Assembly: GCA_031254315.1 (NCBI GenBank)
Contig: JAIRUQ010000016.1
Coordinates: forward strand, 1 to 36,485
Direction of reading: 5' to 3'
DNA: 36,485 bases
Source: Treponema sp.
GTDB lineage: Bacteria; Spirochaetota; Spirochaetia; Treponematales; Breznakiellaceae
Position numbers and translations under genes: made by a program. The notes beneath the pieces were generated by a model that was not told the origin of the DNA, made no database searches, and was given only the letters and a program-made list of their open reading frames with translations. Position 1 is the stretch's first letter. Each line of letters begins with the position of its first letter. Of the stretch, positions 31,608 through 36,485 are shown in pieces.

Positions 31608-31848
31608 AAAATGGCATTATGATGCCAAAAAAGTGTCCCTTATGTTTAGAGGCTAACATAAGCCCGCAACATGGGGGATTCGAACCGGAACGCTCCTGCA
31701 AGATGGCCAATGCGATAGCATTAAGAAAAAAGGCCGGTGCAGGACGCACCGGGGAGCGCGGAGGCGGGGGTGAAAGGAGCAAACAGGATGTTTGCAACTG
31801 GAACCCCGAATCCCCCCTGCTCCGAAAATGGCATTATGATGCCAAAAA
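31590..31848 (+). repeat. 42-bp direct repeat containing the tRNA-Ser 3' end
   Basis: 31590-31631 and 31807-31848 are identical: last 18 bases of tRNA-Ser plus AAAATGGCATTATGATGCC and five A. They bracket unit 4 of the structured repeat. The form is like a tRNA attachment-site duplication, but no integrase is present. Confidence 0.8.
31673..31824. repeat. tRNA-linked structured repeat, unit 4 (divergent)
   Basis: Same plan as units 1-3 but different bases: start GGGGGATTCGAACCGGA, hairpin AATGC-GATA-GCATT, hairpin CCGGTGC-AGGAC-GCACCGG, hairpin GCAAAC-AGGAT-GTTTGC, end CGAATCCCCCCTGCTCCG. Stem bases change on both sides while the AGGA loops stay. Confidence 0.8.
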
Positions 31849-31902
31849 GAATCCTCATTATATCGGATGTTTATTATGGCCGAAAAGATGGGGATTCGAA
31901 CC

Positions 31903-31976
31903 GAGGTTGTAGCTCAGTTGGATAGAGCAGCAGATTGCGGATCTGCAGGTCGCACGTTCAAGTCGTGTCAGCCTCA
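31903..31976 (+). tRNA. tRNA-Arg (anticodon GCG)
   Basis: 74 nt. Acceptor GAGGTTG/CAGCCTC, D-arm GCTC/GAGC, anticodon stem GCAGA/TCTGC with seven-base loop TTGCGGA giving GCG, T-stem GCACG/CGTGT, discriminator A. The CGN arginine box is usually read by ACG (edited to ICG) in bacteria. Confidence 0.93.
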
Positions 31977-31995
31977 AATCTGAGGATAGTGAAGA

Positions 31996-32589
31996 ATGTT
32001 TAAGTTTTGTCCCGCCTGCGCTTCAGAAAAAATCAGATTTGAAAAGAATGTGTTCCGCTGCCCTGATTGCGGACTGGTGTACTATCACAACACTGCCGCC
32101 GCCACGGGCTGCCTGATTGTTGTGCCGGAATGCGCTTATTCAAGCGGCGCTTGTTCAAGCGGCGCAGACTCTGGCGGCGCGGAACGGTTCCTGTTACTGG
32201 TCCGGGGAAAGGAGCCGTCAAGGGGCAAGCTGGATTTGCCCGGTGGTTTTGTTGATCCCGGCGAAGGCGCACTTGAGGGTCTCTACCGCGAACTAAAAGA
32301 GGAACTTGGCTGGGCTCCGCCCATTCCCGAAGGAGTGCCGCTTACTTCGGTATTCACCTTGTTTGCTTCTTTTTCCAATGTCTACCCCTATAAAAATTTT
32401 TCGTATAACACCTGCGATTTATATTTTCACCTTCGTGCGCCGGGCCTGTGCGAACAGAATCTGCGCCTTGAGAAAGCAGAAATCGCCGGAGTCCGTTTTT
32501 TGAAACCAGAAGAAATCAATTACGATGAGGTGGCCTTTGAATCCACCCGCCGGGCGCTGCGGACTTACATCAATTCCCTAAGCCATTAA
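31996..32589 (+). CDS. Nudix hydrolase with N-terminal zinc ribbon
   Basis: 197 aa. Two Cys pairs, 'CPACASEK' and 'CPDCGLVYY', form a rubredoxin-like zinc ribbon (5-25), then a complete Nudix box 'GGFVDPGEGALEGLYRELKE' followed by 'ELG' (G-x5-E-x7-R-E-x2-E-E-x-G), which binds the metal for cleaving a nucleoside-diphosphate-linked bond. The layout is that of NADH-pyrophosphatase-like or ADP-ribose Nudix proteins; the exact substrate is unknown. A low-complexity insert 'SSGACSSGADSGGAE' comes from a repeated TTCAAGCGGCGC unit. GAGGAT lies upstream. The 3' end overlaps the convergent mgtE gene by 12 bases. Confidence 0.85.
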   Translation: MFKFCPACASEKIRFEKNVFRCPDCGLVYYHNTAAATGCLIVVPECAYSSGACSSGADSGGAERFLLLVRGKEPSRGKLDLPGGFVDPGEGALEGLYRELKEELGWAPPIPEGVPLTSVFTLFASFSNVYPYKNFSYNTCDLYFHLRAPGLCEQNLRLEKAEIAGVRFLKPEEINYDEVAFESTRRALRTYINSLSH

Positions 32590-33918
32590 AACAATTTTCG
32601 CTATTGAAAAATAGATCATCAGCGCGGCCGCGTCAACAGTAGTGGTAATAAGCGGAGTAGCCATAATCGCCGGGTCAAGCCGTATCCTTTTCGCCAGCAT
32701 GGGCAGAATACAGCCAACGGTTTTTGCCACTACCACAGTCGCAAAAAGGCTGGTAGTTATTACAAACGCCATTAACGCGTTCCTGCCGTTCATCAGATAA
32801 ATCCGTACAAAATTGATAAGGCCCAGAGCCGCGCCGCAAATGATACCTATCCTCAGTTCCATCCAGATTACGCGTAATATATCCCGCAGCCGGATTTCTC
32901 CCAGTGCCATGCCGCGGATAATCAGCGTAGATGATTGGGTTCCGGCATTTCCTCCGGTACTCATCAACATCGGGATAAAGGCAATAAGCGCAGGCAGTAC
33001 CGAAAGAGCGTCCTCAAAACTGGAAATAATGCTTCCGGTTATGGTTGCCGAAAGCATCAGTACCAAGAGCCACACAATGCGGTTTTTCGCAAGCCGTATG
33101 ACACTCGTTTTCAGATAAGGATCATCCGAAGGGGCAAGAGCGGCCATCTTTTCAATATCTTCGGTATTCTCCTCTTCGATAACCTGCACAATATCGTCAA
33201 CGGTGATTATCCCCACCAGTTGCTGCTCTTTGTCCACTACCGGCATAGCGAGGAATCCGTATTTTTTGAACAAATCGGCAACCGCTTCCTGATCATCTGT
33301 CGTATTCACGAAAACAGGATTGGTATCCATAATGTCGCCGATACGCATACTGGGCTTTGCCAGCATCAGCTTTTTTGCCGATACCACGCCGACAAGAAAA
33401 CGATCCTGCCGTATCACATAACAGGTGTAGATGGTTTCCTTGTTAATGCCATGCGTCCGTATTTCTTCAAAAGCCTCCTGTACGGTAGCGTCTTCCGGCA
33501 AATCAACATACTCGGTGGTCATGATACTGCCTGCGGAATCATCGGGGTATTGCAGCAGTTGGTTGATGGTTTTTCTTTTCTCAGGATGCGCGCTTTGCAG
33601 CACCCGCTTGACTACGCTGGCGGGCATTTCCTCGATAAAGTCAACCGCATCATCGACAAAGAGGCGGTTAATAATTTCGCCGATTTCGCTGTCGGTGATT
33701 GCTTCAATAATAATCTGCTGTTCATCTGCTTCGATATATGAAAATACTTCGGCGGCCTGGCCCTTGGACATCATTCTGAAAATCTGAATAACATCTTCCT
33801 TTTTTATATCTTCAAAAACTTCGGCAATGTCCGCCGTATTCATCTGCGGAAGCAGGGCCTTCAACGCAGCCTTGTCAAGGTATTCGGCATTCAACAGTTC
33901 TATCAATTGATTTTTCAT
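32578..33918 (-). CDS. mgtE: magnesium transporter MgtE
   Basis: Mg2+ channel of the inner membrane. 446 aa from the ATG at 33918 (GGGGAT upstream). N-terminal superhelical domain (1-125), two CBS domains (about 130-255) that sense cytoplasmic Mg2+, a connecting helix and five membrane helices with the family signature 'PMLMSTGGNAGTQSST' and the pore end 'LDPAIMATPLITTTVDA'. Full length. I see no magnesium (M-box) riboswitch upstream. Confidence 0.96.
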   Translation of the reverse strand: MKNQLIELLNAEYLDKAALKALLPQMNTADIAEVFEDIKKEDVIQIFRMMSKGQAAEVFSYIEADEQQIIIEAITDSEIGEIINRLFVDDAVDFIEEMPASVVKRVLQSAHPEKRKTINQLLQYPDDSAGSIMTTEYVDLPEDATVQEAFEEIRTHGINKETIYTCYVIRQDRFLVGVVSAKKLMLAKPSMRIGDIMDTNPVFVNTTDDQEAVADLFKKYGFLAMPVVDKEQQLVGIITVDDIVQVIEEENTEDIEKMAALAPSDDPYLKTSVIRLAKNRIVWLLVLMLSATITGSIISSFEDALSVLPALIAFIPMLMSTGGNAGTQSSTLIIRGMALGEIRLRDILRVIWMELRIGIICGAALGLINFVRIYLMNGRNALMAFVITTSLFATVVVAKTVGCILPMLAKRIRLDPAIMATPLITTTVDAAALMIYFSIAKIVLMA

Positions 33919-33978
33919 AACAGTATCCCCATACAAGTTTTACACAATTCACCGGATTCTTTCAATGAGCAGGATAAA

Positions 33979-34251
33979 AGCATTTACTTTCGTACTATCC
34001 CCGGCAGAGAGCGGCCGGGCATTATTCGGTATAGGGCAACTGCATTTACTCTGACTTATGATAATGGGACATATGTCAGCAGAAATGTATGCCCAAATAA
34101 TGTTGCATGGGGTGGCGGAGGCAAAAGGGCCGTACTTGTACGGTGCGTTGGCCGCGAACCTTCGGTTCGACGACAGGCCCCCAAATAAACTTTTTTGGGC
34201 ATAGCATTTCTGCTGGATATGCCGCATTGGGTAATAGAAAAAAGTAAATGC
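33979..34251. repeat. large imperfect inverted-repeat element (MITE-like)
   Basis: Left arm 34042-34109 and right arm about 34183-34251 are imperfect reverse complements over nearly 70 bases (shared blocks GCATTTACT, CATAT, CAGCAGAAATG, TGCCCAAA), around a centre with hairpins CCGTAC-TT-GTACGG and GAACC-TTC-GGTTC. A further copy of the arm end (AGCATTTACTTT) lies at 33979-33990. It fills the gap between mgtE and the next gene; no transposase is present. Confidence 0.75.
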
Positions 34252-34296
34252 TGTTGACCAGTTGACTATTTTTCCATTTCCCTTCATCTTGACCTT

Positions 34297-34875
34297 ATGA
34301 AGAATAGTTCTTCAGTAACAAATCCTGCCATTCCCGATGAATACCGTAAAGCTGCGGAAGCCTTGTTTCCGCCGGAGGGGTTTCGGGGAAAGGGGCCTGA
34401 GCTAAAAGCTGCCGAGGCTTTTGCGAAAGTCCTGGGAATTGACGGCGAGTATCAGCGGCTTTTATCATCAAAGAAAGATACCTCGCAAATACACGAATTT
34501 TTGGGGCATTTTCAGAACAATCTTGATCTCCTGGTACAGAAGACCTGGGTTGAGAAAGCCGATGAAACCCGCAAGGAAAAATTACAGGATGAGATACCGC
34601 CCTTTATAGCCCTGATTGAGCAGGGGAATTTGCAGCCGGCGCTTGAAGAGTTCGGCGCGATTCTGGAGGAACTGGCCTACCTTTTCTTTGGCGCACAAAG
34701 CGCCGGGGATGATTTCACCGAATACACTTTCCGTATTGATCCCCAGATAGGCTTGTTCTGGTGGTACGGGGTCCGGCTCAGTTCCCTGAAGGAACTGAAT
34801 GCCACAGGCGCTCAGGATGCCGGGGTACTATGGGCGCTTTTGCTTATCGGCATCTGTTATCTGACGAATTTCTAG
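34297..34875 (+). CDS. conserved hypothetical protein upstream of glnS
   Basis: 192 aa, not recognised. Mostly helical and acidic in the middle ('EIPPFIALIEQGNLQPALEE' followed by 'FGAILEELAYLFFG'), ending in a hydrophobic stretch 'GVLWALLLIGICYLTNF' that could be a membrane tail or buried helix. No signal peptide and no clear ribosome site before the ATG. It ends nine bases before glnS and is surely in the same transcript, but nothing here suggests a direct role in tRNA charging. Confidence 0.65.
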   Translation: MKNSSSVTNPAIPDEYRKAAEALFPPEGFRGKGPELKAAEAFAKVLGIDGEYQRLLSSKKDTSQIHEFLGHFQNNLDLLVQKTWVEKADETRKEKLQDEIPPFIALIEQGNLQPALEEFGAILEELAYLFFGAQSAGDDFTEYTFRIDPQIGLFWWYGVRLSSLKELNATGAQDAGVLWALLLIGICYLTNF

Positions 34876-34884
34876 GGGAAAAAT

Positions 34885-36485
34885 ATGACTACCGCGGATA
34901 CCGCCACAGGCTCAGACTTTATCAGTGAATTTATTAAAGAGGATCTTGCGGCAGGGCGATTCAGTTATGTGCATACCCGTTTCCCGCCGGAACCCAACGG
35001 TTGGCTGCATATCGGCCACTGCAAGGCGTTCTATATCGACTTTAGCATGGCGGAGCGTTTTGGCGGCAAGTGCAATCTTCGCTTTGACGATACCAATCCT
35101 GAAAAAGAGGATGCTTCGTATGTGGAGGCAATCAAGCGCGATGTTAAATGGATGGGCTATGATTGGGAGGACCGGGAATATTACGCTTCGGATTATTACG
35201 AGTACCTGTACGATCTCGCGGTGAAGATCATCAAAAAAGGAAAGGCGTATGTTGACGATCTCTCTGATGCGGAAATGAGCGAATACCGGGGGACTGCGGT
35301 CGCCGACAAGAATAATATTACCGTTACGCCGCCGGGCCGGAACAGTCCGTACCGCGAGCGTTCTATCGAGGAAAATCTTGATCTTTTTGCCCGTATGCGT
35401 TCCGGCGAATTTTCCGACGGGGCAAAAACCCTGCGGGCAAAAATTGACATGGCCCATCCCAATCTTCTGCTGCGGGACCCGGTAATGTACCGCATCCGCC
35501 GGGAACATCATTACCGCACCGGCGATGCCTGGTGTATCTATCCCATGTATGATTTTCAGCACCCGCTTTCAGACGCGAAAGAAGGCATTACCCATTCCCT
35601 CTGTTCGCTGGAGTATGAAATTCACCGGCCCCTGTACGAATGGTTTATCAACGAGGCGGAAGTATTCCCTTCCCGGCAGATCGAATTTGCCCGTCTCAAT
35701 TTGACTCATACGGTGATGAGTAAGCGCTGGCTGCTTAAACTGGTGCAGGACAAATTTGTTTCCGGCTGGGATGATCCCCGTATGCCCACTATCGCGGGTC
35801 TGCGCCGCCGGGGTTATACGCCGGAAGCGATCCGCAGTTTTGTCTCGCAGATCGGTATTGCCAAAACCGACAGCATGGTAGACATCGCCTTTCTTGAATA
35901 CTGCCTGCGCGAAGACCTGAACAAACGGGCATTGCGGGTAATGGCGGTTTTGAAGCCGCTGAAACTGATCATCGAGAATTGGGATGCAGGCAGTACCGAA
36001 GAGCTTGAAGCGGTGAATAATCCCGAAGACCCGGCTGCCGGAACGCGGCGCATTACTTTTTCCCGCGAACTGTGGATCGAGCGGGAAGATTTTGAAGAAG
36101 TTCCGCCGCCTAAATATTTCCGGCTATTCCCCGGTAATGCCGTGCGACTGCGTTATGCGTATATAATTACCTGTACCGGTTTTGACAAAGACTCTGCCGG
36201 AAATATTACCGCAGTACGCTGTACTTATGATCCGCAGACCAAAGGCGGCAACGCCGGCAGCAGCGCTGATAACCGCAAGGTAAAGGGCACCATTCATTGG
36301 GTTTCCGCTGCCAATGCCGTGCCGCTTGAGGTGCGTCTGTATGATTACCTGTTCAGCGTTGAGCGGCCAATGGAAGTTGCCCCCCGGCCCGATGGCAGTC
36401 CGGGCGAGTTTACCGACAACCTTAACCAAAATTCTCTGGAAGTAATTGCCAATGCCTGGGGTGAACCCTGCCTTGCAAAAGCGCT
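34885..36485 (+). CDS. glnS: glutaminyl-tRNA synthetase (cut by window edge)
   Basis: Class I synthetase charging tRNA-Gln. 533 residues are visible from the ATG at 34885 (GGGGA upstream); only the C-terminal end is missing, as the family is about 550-580 aa. The HIGH signature is '[15 protein letters not shown]' (family-specific for GlnRS rather than GluRS) and the KMSKS equivalent is 'HTVMSKRWL'. '[11 protein letters not shown]' and '[12 protein letters not shown]' are typical of the catalytic domain; the beta-barrel anticodon-binding half follows. A GlnRS implies direct charging in place of, or beside, the GatCAB amidation route. Confidence 0.96.
   Translation, partial: MTTADTATGSDFISEFIKEDLAAGRFSYVHTRFPPEPNGWLHIGHCKAFYIDFSMAERFGGKCNLRFDDTNPEKEDASYVEAIKRDVKWMGYDWEDREYYASDYYEYLYDLAVKIIKKGKAYVDDLSDAEMSEYRGTAVADKNNITVTPPGRNSPYRERSIEENLDLFARMRSGEFSDGAKTLRAKIDMAHPNLLLRDPVMYRIRREHHYRTGDAWCIYPMYDFQHPLSDAKEGITHSLCSLEYEIHRPLYEWFINEAEVFPSRQIEFARLNLTHTVMSKRWLLKLVQDKFVSGWDDPRMPTIAGLRRRGYTPEAIRSFVSQIGIAKTDSMVDIAFLEYCLREDLNKRALRVMAVLKPLKLIIENWDAGSTEELEAVNNPEDPAAGTRRITFSRELWIEREDFEEVPPPKYFRLFPGNAVRLRYAYIITCTGFDKDSAGNITAVRCTYDPQTKGGNAGSSADNRKVKGTIHWVSAANAVPLEVRLYDYLFSVERPMEVAPRPDGSPGEFTDNLNQNSLEVIANAWGEPCLAKA

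Noticed and set aside
30806..31976. Prophage or integrative island at the tRNA genes
   Set aside because: No integrase, phage or conjugation genes, and the bracketed segments are only 100-300 bases.
33949..34287. A 112-codon minus-strand frame upstream of the hypothetical gene
   Set aside because: It runs through the inverted-repeat element and overlaps its hairpins. No start signal, and the composition is explained by the repeat.
1..36485. CRISPR array, rRNA operon, insertion sequence with transposase
   Set aside because: No regular spacer-repeat pattern, no rRNA sequence and no transposase-like protein recognised anywhere in the window.

Overview
The window reads as one contig of a host-associated spirochaete, most likely a Treponema relative (termite-gut or rumen type). 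This is an inference from gene content: a FabV/Ter enoyl reductase of the Treponema type, CheX, spirochaete-style lipoprotein and outer-membrane barrel genes, a B12-regulated anaerobic ribonucleotide reductase, and many small structured intergenic repeats. No 16S gene or marker set is present, so the genus call is tentative.

Layout. 1-2567 (minus): etfB-etfA-acyl-CoA dehydrogenase, the last running off the left edge. 3195-4004 (plus): type II pantothenate kinase with an intact promoter and a TTG start. 4006-8179 (minus): a compact signalling operon, cheY-cheX-(DAG-kinase-like)-(membrane PAS/HPt/CheA-type kinase). 8267-9910: an exported barrel-like protein. 10053-15789 (minus): a type II fatty-acid operon fabH-fabD-fabG-fabF-fabZ-fabV, with no acpP. 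Its promoter is followed by a 27-bp palindrome, and an intrinsic terminator separates fabF from fabZ. 16050-17914: a rearranged spot where a BrnT/BrnA-like toxin-antitoxin pair lies between a broken copy and the intact copy of the 5' end of a radical-SAM gene, next to a truncated HTH gene. 17898-24596 (minus): glgX, a HAD nucleotidase, a B12-binding radical-SAM protein, a lipoprotein and an outer-membrane barrel, apparently one operon.

24600-25170 is a repeat-rich gap, followed by a CPBP-like membrane protein. 26210-29267 (plus) is a cobalamin riboswitch and nrdD-nrdG, so B12 should repress the class III ribonucleotide reductase. 29608-30605: a tandemly duplicated Cys-rich DUF3795-type protein and a small membrane protein. 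30806-31976: tRNA-Ser(UGA), tRNA-Ser(GCU) and tRNA-Arg(GCG), interleaved with at least four copies of a structured repeat whose ends copy the tRNA-Ser T-arm. The right end holds a Nudix hydrolase, mgtE (minus), a large inverted-repeat element, a conserved hypothetical and glnS, which runs off the right edge.

The genes point to anaerobic metabolism (Etf-linked acyl-CoA oxidoreduction, glycyl-radical enzymes, B12 and radical-SAM chemistry), lipid synthesis and chemotaxis-like signalling. The least explained parts are the tRNA-linked structured repeat array, a dispersed ~116-bp element with covarying hairpins, the CheX/DAG-kinase-like/CheA-like operon, and a possible shared operator upstream of both the fab and etf operons.
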